Positions 1-32,590 are shown, counted from the stretch's first letter. The stretch: DNA of 64,000 nucleotides from Hirudinaria manillensis (GCA_034509925.1 CM067538.1:1624001-1688000), one strand, 5' to 3'. The notes: a model not told the origin generated them from the letters alone. A program made the numbers and translations.

Positions 1-87
1 ATAATGCATAATATTATTATTTATTAATTCATAAATTGCTAGAATCTATGAAAAATATATTATAGCGCAAATATCACGTAAATTGAT

Positions 88-5010
<4,923 letters not shown>

Positions 5011-5627
5011 TGTTGTTATTGTTGTTGTTGTTGTTGTTGTTGTTATTGTTGTTGTTGTTGTATTAATTATAATAATTACACACAAATATGAATAATTATA
5101 ATAAACAGAATAATTGAAATAAATACGTATAATTGTAGAAGAGTTTCAGACAGTTGGACGCAAATCATTTTCTAATCTTCTGCGCAACTTCTTATCTTTT
5201 GTCGGTCGTATTTTTTTTTTCGATGTTTTCCTAAAAAATTGAATAAAATCTAGCTTTAAATAATAATAATAATAATAATATAATAATATAATGGTTTAAA
5301 TTTTAAATAATCTTCAATAAAATAATATTTTGAATTTAAACTTTAAAAATAATTAAAATTATTCATTAATAATTAATTAATATTTATTTTTTAATTAATT
5401 AATAAAAAAAAATTTTTAATTTTAAATAATTTATTTTTTGTTTTTTATTTTAATTTTAAATTAATCAACGACTTCTTCCAAATTCCTAACCCCGTGGTTT
5501 TCATTGAAGTTCTTCATTTCCTATCGAAGGTGGTTTGAAAAGGAAGCCTCTTTGTTGAAATTCAGAAGGTTTATTCAAAAATTTCTAAACATTTTTCTTA
5601 AAGTTATTTGTTTATTTATTTATCTAT

Positions 5628-5702
<75 letters not shown>

Positions 5703-6266
5703 TATTTCAAAATTATTGTACACTAAAATGAATTCAAATGCGAACAACAACAACAACAACAGCGTCTGTGATGTTTTTCAATCTGCGCCACACATTTGAA
5801 GTGACAACATTGTAATAGGACAACAACAACAACGATGAAACAGCAACAAACTTCGTCTCTCAAAGTTCAACAAAGTTCAGCAACAAAAAGCGTCTTGCAA
5901 CAACACGAACCTTCAACACCGCAACAACAAACTCAACAAGGATTCGCGACAACAACAACAGCAGCAACAAAGCCAATTTCTTCTTTCGTGGAACCATCAG
6001 AGCGGGAGAGCAATTCCTTTTGGGCGCCAAAAACACTTTGCGTTTTTCTATTTTCTCGAGCGATAATAAAGGCATGCGACATGCCGCGTCACCGGCAGAC
6101 CCGACGTCTGAATACTTGCGACAGCCACTTTGTTTCGTTTCGCCATCGTCATCGTTATCATCGTGTTCATCATAGGCGTCATCGTCATCATTATCATTAC
6201 CATTATCATCACTGCCATCGTCATCATAATCTATCATCATCAATGTCATCCTCTTCGTCGTCGTCG
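5011..6266. other. Intergenic AT-rich stretch with (TTTA)n and CAA-rich tract
   Basis: It holds (TTTA)n at about 5607-5703, TTG/TAA runs near 5000-5060 and 5265-5290, and a CAA-rich tract at 5740-5970. The last 300 bases before 6266 are downstream of the GPCR stop codon and probably include its 3' UTR. No other gene is seen; open frames here are repeat translations or antisense. Confidence 0.6.
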
Positions 6267-20722
<14,456 letters not shown>

Positions 20723-21117
20723 CTGACGGAAAAGACAAACAAAAAAATCGATTTTAGTGTAAATTGCCATTAAGTTGGAAATCGTTCGACGAAAGTGCAT
20801 TTGTTTTCCGACGGGAAGCGATTAATTTAGGATTAATTTAGAATTAATTGGAATTGATTGGAAAAAGATTGGAATTAATGGATTTAATTTATATTTTGTT
20901 TATATTGGAATTAATGGATTTATATTTTAATTTTTGTTTTAAATTGCAAATAAATGAGAATCCATTTCAAACGAACGAATTTAAATGGTAAATTGGTTTT
21001 TCGTAAAAATAATAAAATAATAATAAAATGATATTAAAAATTTAGGATGCAAGTTCCAATGGTGATATTGATGATGGTGATGACGACGACGACGACAATG
21101 ATGATGATAACGATGAC

Positions 21118-21150
<33 letters not shown>

Positions 21151-22593
21151 AATGATTTTAAATATTAATAATAATTGCGATATTTATAAACTAATTATTA
21201 TCGATTATTAGCTCGATAAAAATGTTTTTTTTTTAAATTCAACCTTATAATAATTTTCATTCCCCTTTGACAATCCTTTCGTCACGTGAACAAAAGGAAG
21301 CCAATTGGTGGCCAATAATTGACAGCCACGGAACAATTAGATGGTCTAACTGTGTTCTATGGATGTAACCGGTACGATTCTCATGATGGCGATGATGATG
21401 ATGATGACGATGACGCTGGTGATGATGATGATGATGGTAGTTGTAATAAGGAAATCGTAATATTATTTATTAAGAATAACTTGTTTGTTGACATTAAGGT
21501 CTCTTAAAAACAACACAATTTAAAATTTTTTAATAGAGAAGTCCTTGAAATTAACCTAAAATTAATTAAATAAATAAAATGATTTATTTGTAATTTTCAA
21601 TGTTAAATGAATCGATAAACAATTATTTTATAAATATAAATGTTATAATAAGCATTATTTAATAGAAAATAAACAATAACAGACCGTTATTTATTCCTGG
21701 CATCATAATAACTCATCATCGTCTTCATCATCACCATCTTCATCAGATGGAATAAATATGATTTATGGTCAACACAAACTTGCAGCCACAAAGACCGACC
21801 TTTTTGTTATTACTGATGATGAAGATGACGACGACGATGAAGATAATAACGATGATGATGATCATTATTATGATTATGATTAATATTAGGCATATAAAAA
21901 TATTACCAATATTAGAGTTTTTAATACAGAGAAAATGTTATTAATATAAATTATAATATAATAACATAAAAATATTATTAATATAAATGATAATATAATA
22001 ACATGCAAAATATTATTAATATTAATTATAATATAATAACATAAAAAATATTAATAATAGTTTATTATATCGTATAATTTTTTTTTTTTCAAAATTTTCT
22101 ACTTTTTCTAAAAACTCTTTAAATTGAAGCGATGAGAAAGAACCAAAAACAATGAAAACATTCGTTTATTAACGAGATAATGCTGTCCGGATATTATTAC
22201 TATAGGATATTATTTACAGATATTTATCTAAATTTAAATTTATTTATTTAAAATTCCATTAAAGTTAAATAATTTTGTTAAAATCTATTTTAAATTTTAA
22301 TTTGCTATAAAATTGTTATAAATTTTATATTTTATATTTATATATTTTATATTTTACATTTATATATTTTTATTTTTTATATTTATAAATTTTTATATTT
22401 TATATAATATAATTTGTTATAAAAATATTATTCTGAAATAATACTTGATTATTTTAGTTAATTGTGATATTCAATTGGAGTCTTTAATGACATGTCTTTG
22501 CTGTGCAACCCTTACATCAAGAAAAATATTACTAATATTACTTTTCTAAAATTATTGTTATTTTTATTATTATTATTATTACTATTCTTCTTC

Positions 22594-22627
<34 letters not shown>

Positions 22628-22696
22628 TCTTCTTCTTGTTATTATTATTATTATTATTACTATATATATTATTGTTATTAATATTATTATCATTAT

Positions 22697-22729
<33 letters not shown>

Positions 22730-23032
22730 TCATCATTATTATCACTAAAATCAATAGTCTGGATTATAACAAATAGTTAAAATGACGTCAGACGTTGAAG
22801 CACTTTTTATGTGCACTGGTTGACCTCCATTGACCCTTGGATGAGAAAAGCACAAAAAAAAAAGTTTCACTTTCACTCAAATTGGAATTCCAAAACGTTC
22901 GTAAAATATTGAGTTTCACTTTTTAAATGTTGTTATCAGGCGAGTGTTGAAGATAATTACAGGATTTAGAAAACAAACAAACTTTGGGGTAACCTTTGGG
23001 GTACCCCCCATCCATTGGACACAACAGAGGTT
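20723..23032. other. Intergenic stretch upstream of the GPCR
   Basis: The first part probably contains the GPCR promoter and a non-coding first exon, because the coding start abuts an acceptor site; neither can be pinned down. The rest is AT-rich, with GAT/GAC repeats (21061-21150, 21380-21440), CAT/CGT tracts near 21715-21750, and TTA/TAA runs with CTT interruptions (22555-22740). No coding region was recognised. Confidence 0.6.
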
Positions 23033-23045
23033 AATAATAATAATG

Positions 23046-23076
<31 letters not shown>

Positions 23077-26000
23077 GTTTCCGTGGCGACGCGGATCGTG
23101 CTGGCACGCAGGACGCTCGAGAGGGATTAATCGAAATATTTTGCTTCAAACTGCTCTTAATCAAATTTTAATTTTAGCGATTAAGTGTAGTTTTAAAAAT
23201 CCTATTAGAGGATATAAGTTTCGTTAAGTTTTGTTCTGCTGCAGAAAATCTGGTGGAGCACCAACCAAGTTACTTTATTAATAGTCAAGATATTTAAATT
23301 CTAACGTTATAACCTATTAACAAACTTGGTCGACTAAGGTTTAATCTAATCTGTGTTGCTCATAACTTTATTTAATAGAAGTTATTTAGATAGTATCTTC
23401 AGCTTCGTTTGTAAGGTTCCAACTAAAACTAGTCAAGGATAGCCTTAAAAGTTTCAAGCTAACACCAAAAAAATATAAATTACTTAATAAACCAAGTTTT
23501 GCTTGTATTTATTGAATTTTTGTGCGGTTTTTTAATGCCGGAATCGCCATTTTATAAACAAGAACGACCGCCATTGTAACGTAAAATTTCAAATTTCAAC
23601 GTATTGGCGCTTTGAAGCTGTTTTGAAATTTTCGTTTTGCTAGGCCCATCATTCTCCGATTATAAATTATGCATTTTAATAAATATAATTCTAATTCTTT
23701 ATATCTTCAAAAGTTGAATGCTGCCATATTAGCCGATCAAAATAAACGTCGCGCGGAAATTCGTAGTGTTGTTTCCTTAAGTTCTTCAAATAGTCACCAG
23801 ACCGAGACACAGTCTCAAAATGGACTATCTGAGGATTACAGGTCGACTGTTAAAGTCAATAATTCGAAGTTAGCGAATAAAAAGCAACAGTGGACCAAGG
23901 AACAGTATGCTGAACTGATGTGGTGTTTTTATTATGCGCAAGCTAATAAAAATGAAGGAGGAGTTGTCAAAGGAACTTATACGACGTGGAGAAGTAGAAA
24001 TCCTGAGATACACCAGAATATCAATAAGGATACTCTAGCAAACACCAGAAGATGGATTATTAACACAAAGAAATTCAATGACAAGGAACTCCAAGACATT
24101 AAAAATCGTGCATGTCAGAACGCAGAGAGGCATCTATCAGAAACACAAACTGAAATTGTAATTGAATCGATAAGTGAGGGAAAGTTTCAGTCTCCACAGA
24201 AAGCAATTGACTCTCTGACCATTCAGTACCCCCAAGATCCAGCAACAAATATTACTGAATTAGAACAACAAATTAAAAGTAGATTGCTTGAAAATAAACA
24301 CTTGGATTTCAATAATAGACCAAAGCTTAACAAAGTAAGAATATGCAAGGATACCTTAGAAAAAATAAAGGCAACTAATGAGATCTTATCCAAAATGATA
24401 AGTGGTAGGCAACTTAATATAAGCGAAATTAATGATTTAATCTATTGCTCAGCCAGTGTCATAGCTGGGGTACAGAAACCACGAGATGGCCCCGTCGGAA
24501 GGAAAGAACCTGCATGGAAAGTACGGATCATCAATAAAGTAGAACAGTGCAGGAAGGATTTATCAATTATAAGTGAAATAAAAAAGGGTGTGGCAACAAA
24601 GAGGGTTCACAATAAGGCTAAACACCTCTTCAAAGACGAAAGTAAGTCCCTAGAAGAGAAGGAGCAAGACATTAAGATGAAATTGCAGGCTACTGCCCAA
24701 AGGTTAAAGAGATACTGTAAAAGAAATGATGGGTACCATCAAAATAAGCTTTTCCAGGAGGATGCAAAGAAGTTTTACCGTCATTTATGTAAACGAAACG
24801 AAGCAATTAGTGACCCACCCTCTGCAGAGAAAATTGAAGAATTTTGGAGAGGAATTCTTGAGAATGAAATTGTGCACAACACTGAAGCTGCTTGGGTAAG
24901 AGATGAGGAAATTGCATTTAGGAATGTGGTTACAGAAGAATGGAAAGAATTTACAATAAGTGAAATTCAGGAAGTTATTAAAAAATCTTCAAATTGGAAA
25001 TCCCCAGGCCCTGACAATATACAAAATTTCTGGATTAAACGTTTTACCTCTCTCCATAGTATACTTACAATAGCTTTTAATGATTTGATTAATAACCCAG
25101 AAAATATACCATCCTGGCTAACCTCCGGTATAACTTTTCTCCTCTCAAAAGGTGCAAACCAAAACAATCCCAAAAATTACCGACCTATAACCTGTCTTCC
25201 CACCTTATATAAATTGCTGACCTCTGCAATATCAAACCGGCTATACACACACCTTGATAAGAATAACATCCTTCCTATAGAACAGAAAGGCTGTCAACGA
25301 GGGTCAAGAGGTTGTAAAGACCAGTTGCTTATAAACAAGATGATTGTAAGTACTGCCAAAAGAATGAAGAGGAATTTAGCAATGGCATGGATTGATTATA
25401 AGAAGGCATTCGATAGTGTCCCTCATTCTTGGATTTTGGCGTCAATGAAGATGTATGGAGTCCCTGCTAGAATCACCGGTTTCATGGAATGCTCGATGAA
25501 AGAATGGAAAACCGAACTTATGCTGTGTCATCAGTTAGGTTGCATAAAAACCAATAGAATAAGCATTAAGAGAGGAATCTTCCAAGGTGACTCTCTCTCA
25601 CCCCTCCTTTTCTGTTTGGCTTTAGTACCCTTATCAAATATGCTAAATAAATTAAAATTAGGATATGAAATAGAACCAAAAGAACAAATATCTCATTTAC
25701 TTTACATGGATGATCTAAAAATATTTACTAAAACAGAAACCCAACTTAACAAGGCCCTAACCACAGTCAAAACGTTTACTGATGACATTTGCATGGAGTT
25801 CGGTTTAGACAAGTGTGCCGTAGCTATAATGAAGAGAGGCAAGCAGATCAAAAGCCGAAACATGTCATTTGACGATCACAATTCAATTCAGAGTCTTAAC
25901 GAAGAGGAGGCGTACAAATATCTTGGAATCGATGAGAATGGTGACATTAAACATCCTGAAATGAAGGAGAAAATAGCCAGAGAGTATTACCGTCGGGTGC

Positions 26001-27296
26001 GTCTCATTCTCAAGTCAGAGTTAAATTCCAAGAACAAGTTATCGGCAATTAATGCTTTGGCAATTCCAGTGCTCACCTATAGCTTTGGCATAATTGATTG
26101 GAGAAAGTCTGAAATCGACAAAATGGATCGCAAGACTCGAAAGTTGCTGACGATGCATGGACTTCATCACCCAAAAGGAGATGTTAGTCGACTCTACATT
26201 AAGAGACGCAATGGAGGCCGGGGACTTATCCAACTGATGTCTGCCTACAGCTGTTCCATGGTTAACTTGAGTGATTATATTGAACAGGGCAAAGACAGGC
26301 TCTGTAGTCTTGTCAAAAAGCATGAAGCAGGGAAGGCAAAATATTCTCTCCTTAAGGAAGCAAAGACAATTAAAAATAAATATCTGTCTTTGCCCACTGT
26401 TCAAACATCTGTGAAAGAAATGTTAAAGGACAACATGGAGAAGGAGAGAATAAATGAATTGAGGGAAAAGCCCATGCATGGACAATTCTTTTGTAACTTA
26501 GAAAAGAATTGGGTGGACAAAGAAGCAAGCTGTGCTTGGTTAAGAAGCGCTGGGCTCAAAGGCGAAACTGAAAGTTTAATCATGGCAGCTCAAGACCAGA
26601 CACTAAACACACGTTACCATCAACGCATGATATTGAAGCAGAAGATAGATGGCAATTGCAGGATCTGTGGCAAGGCCCAAGAAACGATAAGCCACATAAC
26701 GTCGGGGTGCACTGTGTTAGCAGCAACTGAATATTTGCACCGACATAATAAGGTGGCCAGTTACATCCACTGGGTTGTATGCCGTGAGCTAGGATGGGAA
26801 GTTCCAAAGAAATGGTACGAGCACATGCCCCAAAGTGTGACGAATATAAAAGATTACACCATTCTATGGGACTATGCAATTATCACGGACAGGAAAATAT
26901 TGGCCAACAGACCTGACATTGTTATCCATGACAGGAGATCCAAGTCGTGCATGCTAATTGATGTTTCCGTCCCGGATGATAAGAACATCGCGCTCAAAGA
27001 AGCTGAAAAAATTAGCAAATACAAGGACCTGGAGATTGAAATCAACCGGATGTGGAAAGTGAAGTCTAAAGTCGTTCCGGTAATTGTAGGAGCGCTCGGA
27101 ACGCTAAGAAAAGACTTTACAAAGTATGTAGAGTTGATACCAGGACGACCAAAGACTTCGGAGATTCAGAAGATCTCCTTACTGGGCACTGCCCATATTC
27201 TTCGGAAAGTTCTTGGATGAATTGCTGAGAGCACTGGTAGTGCTCAGCATTCATTCATCACCGGCTGTGAGACCGAGAAGAAGCAGGAAAAATGTG

Positions 27297-27297
<1 letters not shown>
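23077..27297 (+). mobile_element. R4/Dong-type non-LTR retrotransposon, full-length-looking, in (TAA)n
   Basis: A 4.2-kb unit lies between two TAA arrays (about 23033-23076 and 27298-27370). It has a ~590-bp 5' leader, one uninterrupted ORF and a ~75-bp 3' tail ending 'aaaaatgtg' before the TAA repeats. There are no LTRs or terminal inverted repeats. Known R4-clade elements of the Dong type insert into TAA repeats and carry a C-terminal restriction-like endonuclease, as seen here. The intact ORF and clean junctions suggest a recent insertion. Target-site duplication cannot be judged inside a simple repeat. Confidence 0.88.
23669..27220 (+). CDS. Retrotransposon polyprotein: reverse transcriptase plus restriction-like endonuclease
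   Basis: A single 1183-residue ORF that would drive target-primed reverse transcription of the element. The N-terminal region has a Trp-spaced segment starting WTKEQYAELMW (residue 75) that could be a Myb/SANT-like DNA-binding fold. The reverse transcriptase core shows GCQRGSRGCKDQLLINKM, a first catalytic Asp in DYKKAFDSVP (about 576-584), FQGDSLSP (638-645) and YMDD (679-682). A CX2CX8HX4C zinc knuckle lies at 997-1014. The C-terminus carries a restriction-like endonuclease signature: RPDIVIHD from 1081, then LIDVSVP and KISKYKDLEIE. This architecture is that of the R2/R4 superclade, not the APE-type LINEs. No stop or frameshift is present, so it may still be active. It is read on the plus strand, opposite to the GPCR. 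Confidence 0.9.
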   Translation: MHFNKYNSNSLYLQKLNAAILADQNKRRAEIRSVVSLSSSNSHQTETQSQNGLSEDYRSTVKVNNSKLANKKQQWTKEQYAELMWCFYYAQANKNEGGVVKGTYTTWRSRNPEIHQNINKDTLANTRRWIINTKKFNDKELQDIKNRACQNAERHLSETQTEIVIESISEGKFQSPQKAIDSLTIQYPQDPATNITELEQQIKSRLLENKHLDFNNRPKLNKVRICKDTLEKIKATNEILSKMISGRQLNISEINDLIYCSASVIAGVQKPRDGPVGRKEPAWKVRIINKVEQCRKDLSIISEIKKGVATKRVHNKAKHLFKDESKSLEEKEQDIKMKLQATAQRLKRYCKRNDGYHQNKLFQEDAKKFYRHLCKRNEAISDPPSAEKIEEFWRGILENEIVHNTEAAWVRDEEIAFRNVVTEEWKEFTISEIQEVIKKSSNWKSPGPDNIQNFWIKRFTSLHSILTIAFNDLINNPENIPSWLTSGITFLLSKGANQNNPKNYRPITCLPTLYKLLTSAISNRLYTHLDKNNILPIEQKGCQRGSRGCKDQLLINKMIVSTAKRMKRNLAMAWIDYKKAFDSVPHSWILASMKMYGVPARITGFMECSMKEWKTELMLCHQLGCIKTNRISIKRGIFQGDSLSPLLFCLALVPLSNMLNKLKLGYEIEPKEQISHLLYMDDLKIFTKTETQLNKALTTVKTFTDDICMEFGLDKCAVAIMKRGKQIKSRNMSFDDHNSIQSLNEEEAYKYLGIDENGDIKHPEMKEKIAREYYRRVRLILKSELNSKNKLSAINALAIPVLTYSFGIIDWRKSEIDKMDRKTRKLLTMHGLHHPKGDVSRLYIKRRNGGRGLIQLMSAYSCSMVNLSDYIEQGKDRLCSLVKKHEAGKAKYSLLKEAKTIKNKYLSLPTVQTSVKEMLKDNMEKERINELREKPMHGQFFCNLEKNWVDKEASCAWLRSAGLKGETESLIMAAQDQTLNTRYHQRMILKQKIDGNCRICGKAQETISHITSGCTVLAATEYLHRHNKVASYIHWVVCRELGWEVPKKWYEHMPQSVTNIKDYTILWDYAIITDRKILANRPDIVIHDRRSKSCMLIDVSVPDDKNIALKEAEKISKYKDLEIEINRMWKVKSKVVPVIVGALGTLRKDFTKYVELIPGRPKTSEIQKISLLGTAHILRKVLG

Positions 27298-27370
<73 letters not shown>
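27298..27370. repeat. (TAA)n array, 3' flank of the retrotransposon
   Basis: About 70 bp of pure TAA. With the array at 23033-23076 it brackets the element, so it is either the split target or repeats added at insertion. Confidence 0.92.
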
Positions 27371-27371
<1 letters not shown>

Positions 27372-27599
27372 TTTTTATAACTTGAAAATCACGTAATGAA
27401 TAAATATCCTATAATTAGCCAAATTTCTCTTGAAAATTCTGAACTTTCAAGGAAATTCAAATTTAATGTTAAAAATCAGATAATTAAATAACATCAAATA
27501 AATAATTAAACATAATAATGGAAATAAAATATTAAATTTCAAAAAATTATTTTCAATTAAAAGGAGGAAAGAAATACCGGAAGGACGCCAACGCAAGTT

Positions 27600-27826
27600 A
27601 TAATATAATATAATATAATATAATATAATATAATATAATATAATATAATATAATATAATATAATATAATATAATATAATATAATATAATATAATATAATA
27701 TAATATAATATAATATGATATAATATATAATATAATATAATATAATATAATATAATATAATATAATAATATAATATAATATAATATAATATAATATAATA
27801 TAATATAATATAATATAATATAATAT
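27600..27826. repeat. (TAATA)n pentanucleotide array
   Basis: About 225 bp of the 5-bp unit AATAT/TAATA, with two or three phase slips near 27715-27730 and 27770. Confidence 0.93.
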
Positions 27827-28264
27827 AAGTGAATAATATTTTCTTATTTTTTCATATTTCTATTCATTTTATTATTTATTATTTCAAAAATGTTTTTTTT
27901 ATATTGTTTCAAATGATTTTTAATGTTTAAAATAACAAAAAAATTTACAATATTTCAGTTGTCTTTTGGATCCATAATGCACACACACAGATATTCTACA
28001 GCAAACCCTTACAGTGAATAAAAATTATTTTGTGAATGATGATGACGACGACGATGATAATGAGGATGACTACGATGGTGATGATGATGATGATGATGAT
28101 TTATTTATTTATAGATGACTGTGATTTCTTACAATTTTAATTCTTGTTTTTTTTTTAAATTTTCACTTAAATTCTAAATTGTTAAAAATTCTTCTCAGGT
28201 TTTTAAAAAGATCCCCGAAGATATGAATTATTGATTCTCGATAAATAAACAACTTTGAGACATT

Positions 28265-28265
28265 C

Positions 28266-28355
<90 letters not shown>

Positions 28356-28430
28356 GTCGTCATCATCACCATCATCATCATCGTCGTCGTCATCATCATC
28401 ATCGTCGTCGTCGTCGTCGTCATCGGCAGC
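28265..28430. repeat. (CAT/CGT)n trinucleotide array
   Basis: Pure CAT triplets followed by mixed CAT/CGT. It reads GAT/GAC on the minus strand. The poly-Ser, poly-Met and poly-Asp open frames are repeat translations. Confidence 0.92.
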
Positions 28431-28519
28431 CATTTTTCTCTTGCAACTTTTTTAATCAAAATTTGTTTTATTAGTTATTAGTTGTCTGAAAAGGACAGAC
28501 GCAAAAGTTAATATTAATA

Positions 28520-28553
<34 letters not shown>

Positions 28554-28580
28554 ATATTATTATTACTATTATTATTATTA

Positions 28581-28716
28581 CGGAAGACTTAGGCCCACAT
28601 CCTATGGGTCTATCAAACCCAAGACTTGACATTCGACATCCGGTTGATTAAATCTCGATGTTCCTGTGGTTTTAAAATTTTCAGAGCAATATGTTTTTTT
28701 ACCAGGGTCTGAGAAA
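28581..28716 (-). mobile_element. Short unique insert within TTA repeats, possible retroelement 3' end
   Basis: A 136-bp segment starting 'cggaagacttaggcccacat' is preceded by TTA repeats and followed by AAT/TTA sequence. Read on the minus strand it ends '...cctaagtcttccg' and then runs into TAA repeats, the arrangement expected of a 5'-truncated TAA-targeting LINE or SINE. Its family is not recognised and it does not match the tail of the intact element at 27297. Confidence 0.4.
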
Positions 28717-29041
28717 TAATAAAAATATTATTATTAATTAATTGGAATTCAATAACAATAATTATAATTATAATAATTATTTGGAATACCATAATTATAA
28801 CAATAATTAATCGGAATACAATAATTATAATAATAAGTAATTGGAATACAGGAATCCCACGTCATCATCGTTTTGAGTTTATTCTCAAATTGAAAAATAT
28901 TTCTTGACCGGAATTTTGTCGAAATATAATTTTATAAGTTATTATTCAATTATTATAACTTTAGATATTTTATGTATGACTTAGATATTATCTAGTAATA
29001 TAAATAAAAAAATGATATTGCATAGTATTACTTAAATATTA

Positions 29042-29161
<120 letters not shown>

Positions 29162-30559
29162 GCTGTTAAAAAGTTTTATTCAATGCCTCACCAATTGTCA
29201 ATCAAATTAGTATAACCCATTTCAAAAATATGAGAATAATTACGTGATCTTTTTAAATTTAATTATAATGAATATAATTAGAGAAATAATTACTTTACTG
29301 TGACAACGTTAAAAAACTTTCCGATGATTATTTGTGAATTTATTTTATTTTGTAATATTAAATTATTATTAATTTTATTTTTATATTTAATTCTGTTTAT
29401 TTTACCAGATTTGTTATATTTCTTATCTTTTCAATTTGTGTAATTAATTTTGGGAATAAATATTATTAATTGTTAGATTTAATGAAATAATTAAATTGTA
29501 TTTAATAAACGTATAAATATTTTTAAAAATTATGGTAAACAAGTTATAATTATAGTGAGTAAGTTAAACTGTTATGAAGTATTATGATTATATTATAAAC
29601 GTCATGGTGATGTTACAAAGTAATAGCAGTAAATAAGATATCATGATATTATATGTAAATATTGCAAACATTTTATAATTTTGAAATCAAATATGGAAAA
29701 ATCATGTATAAAATCGAAAATAAACATTTATATGTAAAACTTTTAAACCTTATAAGATTTTTAATAATTATTATGTAATATTTAAACAAGTTTATAATAA
29801 TAATATAATATTTAAGGCACATTTATAATACTTATATTTATAATTATAATTATAATTGAGCGATATTAAATTATCGTGATTAGAAAACAGTTTTAACTAT
29901 ATTTAATTATGTTCAAGAATATTATTATTATTATTAAATATTATTTTTAATATTATTATTATTACATTACATAGAAATATTATTATAATATATGAATATT
30001 ATAATAATTATTTCGAAATAATTACCTAAGATGAAAATATAAAACGCTTACTTCCTAGCTCTGCAATGGATTCCAAAGATTGAACATTTTGCCGCGTTTT
30101 TGTAGCAGACGACTTTATAAGGGAAGCAGGTGCTTGTTTGCAGTCGAAACCGCTTCATAGCTTTTTAATGATGATGATGATAGTTATTATTTTTATTATT
30201 AATATTTTTTTAATTATTGTTATTATTATTATTATTACTATTATTATTAATATTATCAATATTATTTTTTTTATTTTATTATTATCTTTATTTAATCATT
30301 TTTGCTGTGGGTCTAAACATGACTTTTATAATATTCTATCGTAGTACATATTTATTAGCAGATTTGATGATAATAATAATGTGATTTTATAATAATATTA
30401 TTAATATTATTAATAATGTTAATAATATTAATAATATTAATTTTCATAAATGTCTCTCCTAACGAAGTGTGACAATACGTACATAATCACATATTTATTC
30501 AATTTATTGAAGAAATTGTAGAAATTACAGATTATTTATTACAAAAATTATTATTATTA

Positions 30560-30720
30560 AAATGCTATTGGGCCTTCCTAATCATCAAGGCCTAATGGAC
30601 TCTAACAATGCTTGGTTGTCCCAATGAACGGGCGGGAAATTTCCAAGGGACTGACCAATAAGACGTCTGATCGATACATTCAAATTTATGGAGCGCCAGG
30701 GAATCATTTTCACAAAGTAA
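30560..30720 (-). mobile_element. Unique segment beside a TTA run, possible second retroelement tail
   Basis: The segment begins 'aatgctattgggccttccta' right after a TTA run. It has a small inverted repeat (GGCCTT...AAGGCC). On the minus strand it would end '...ggaaggcccaatagcatttt' followed by AAT repeats, a LINE/SINE-tail-like arrangement. No coding signature is seen and the assignment is speculative. Confidence 0.3.
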
Positions 30721-32292
30721 TTTTTAAAAATATAATTTAAAATAAAAACAACAACAACAAGCGTCATCATCATCATTGTTGTCATTGTCGTCGTCGTCAT
30801 CATCGTCTTCATCGTCGTCGTCGTCATCATCGACGAGTTTGAATCCTAGCCTCATAAGAGATTCCGTTCCCCAACATCTTTCTTTTAATTTTTATTTTAA
30901 TCCACAAAAATGGAAATCATTTTTCTTTGCTTCCAAGTCCACGTTGTCCAAGGTTTTCCTGCTAAATTTCCCTTTCTTGCAAATTGAGTCTCAAATCCCA
31001 CGGGATTTCTTTTCAATTTAATCTTTTTTATCGTAAAAAAATTAATTTAATTATTTAAATTTAAGAAAAATAATTTATTATAAAATATTAAATAATTTAT
31101 TTTAATATAAAATAATTTAAATAAAAAAATTTAAATAAAAAAATTTAATTTAATTATTTAAAGTTTTATAATTTTTTAAATTATTTCTTCAAATTATTCA
31201 ATAATTTCAAACAAAATATTGTCCTGTCGTCCTGGCTTAAGGTCGTATTGATGTGGTTAATCAATACCTGTATTATCGTTCAAAGTTAATTACCGATGGA
31301 ATTATTTACAAATCTTTTCGAAGATATTTTAGAGGAATGTAAGATGTGATTACATATAATAGTAAATATAACATAAATATCATAATTTATATATACGTTA
31401 AATATATAATATATTAAATATATCATTAAACGTAATATTAAGTATATATACATCATAATAATAACAATAATAATATTAATTATTATTATTATTAAAGAAA
31501 CTATGGAGATATTAAATATGTCATAATTATAATTACTACGATATTATGTTAATGCAGTTCTGTTTACAATTTCTAATTGACCCGTGGGGTGAAGGTCACC
31601 AGAGATTGTTCAACCGACCCTTCAATAAAAGCTGACTGCTAATACAAATGCCGTTGTAGACCTGGGTTGAAATGTTTGGCCAGTTGCCAATGGCAACGAA
31701 ACTGAAAATTTTCTAGAACTTATCTTCTTTAAAATAAAAACAAACAAAAACAAAAAACGAAAAACATCTTCTACGTTTAAGAGGATTTAAGTCGAACGTA
31801 AATACAGCTTGACGAGTGAAATTATAAATGCTTCCATAATTTCAATAAATTATAAGTGATGATGATGGCGACGACGATGATGATGATGATGATTTCAATA
31901 AATTATTATTAATTACGCTATATTTAATTTCAAATCATTCAAAACACCAAAACAACGACAGCAACAACAAACATTCTGTTCATAAATTATTTTCTTTCAC
32001 TCCACCACAAAAAGCGTCCACGAAACTTTTATAAACATTTATAAAATTGGAGCAGAAGCAACAACTCTCCTGATCGAAAGCCCGATCGTCTGCTCGTAAT
32101 TCAGTGGCGGGAAGCACATTAGGGCCACTCAAGGGCACCCTACTCGTTCACAAATCAAGTCAAGTTAACAACCACACGGAGGCCTGGTTCGTTCGTAAAC
32201 CAACGGTTATTGGTTCGTTTTTCTGTTCATTTTTTTATGTGTGCCCAACGTTCAACGCATCTCTTTGAATTCCAGGAAGGCACTTATAAAGA

Positions 32293-32590
32293 CGGAAAGC
32301 TATTAGGGGGTGAATAATAATAATAGTAATAATAATAATAATTAATAATAATAATGAACAATAAGAATAAATATTAAAAATATAAATAAAACCTGGGAAG
32401 CTATTAGGGGGTAAATAATAATAATAGTAATAATAATAATAATTAATAATAATAATGAACAATAAGAATAAATATTAAAAATATAAATAAAACCTGGGAA
32501 GCTATTGGGGGTAAATAATAATAATAGTAATAATAATAAATAATAATAATGAACAATAAGAATAAATATTAAAAATACAAATAAAACTTG
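32293..32590. repeat. Three tandem copies of a ~100-bp unit
   Basis: Each unit contains 'gaagctattaggggg' (or a close variant) followed by TAA/TAG runs and 'gaacaataagaataaatatt', ending 'ataaaacctgg'. Copies start at about 32293, 32396 and 32497. The third is slightly shorter and ends in 'aaaacttgg'. Confidence 0.88.
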
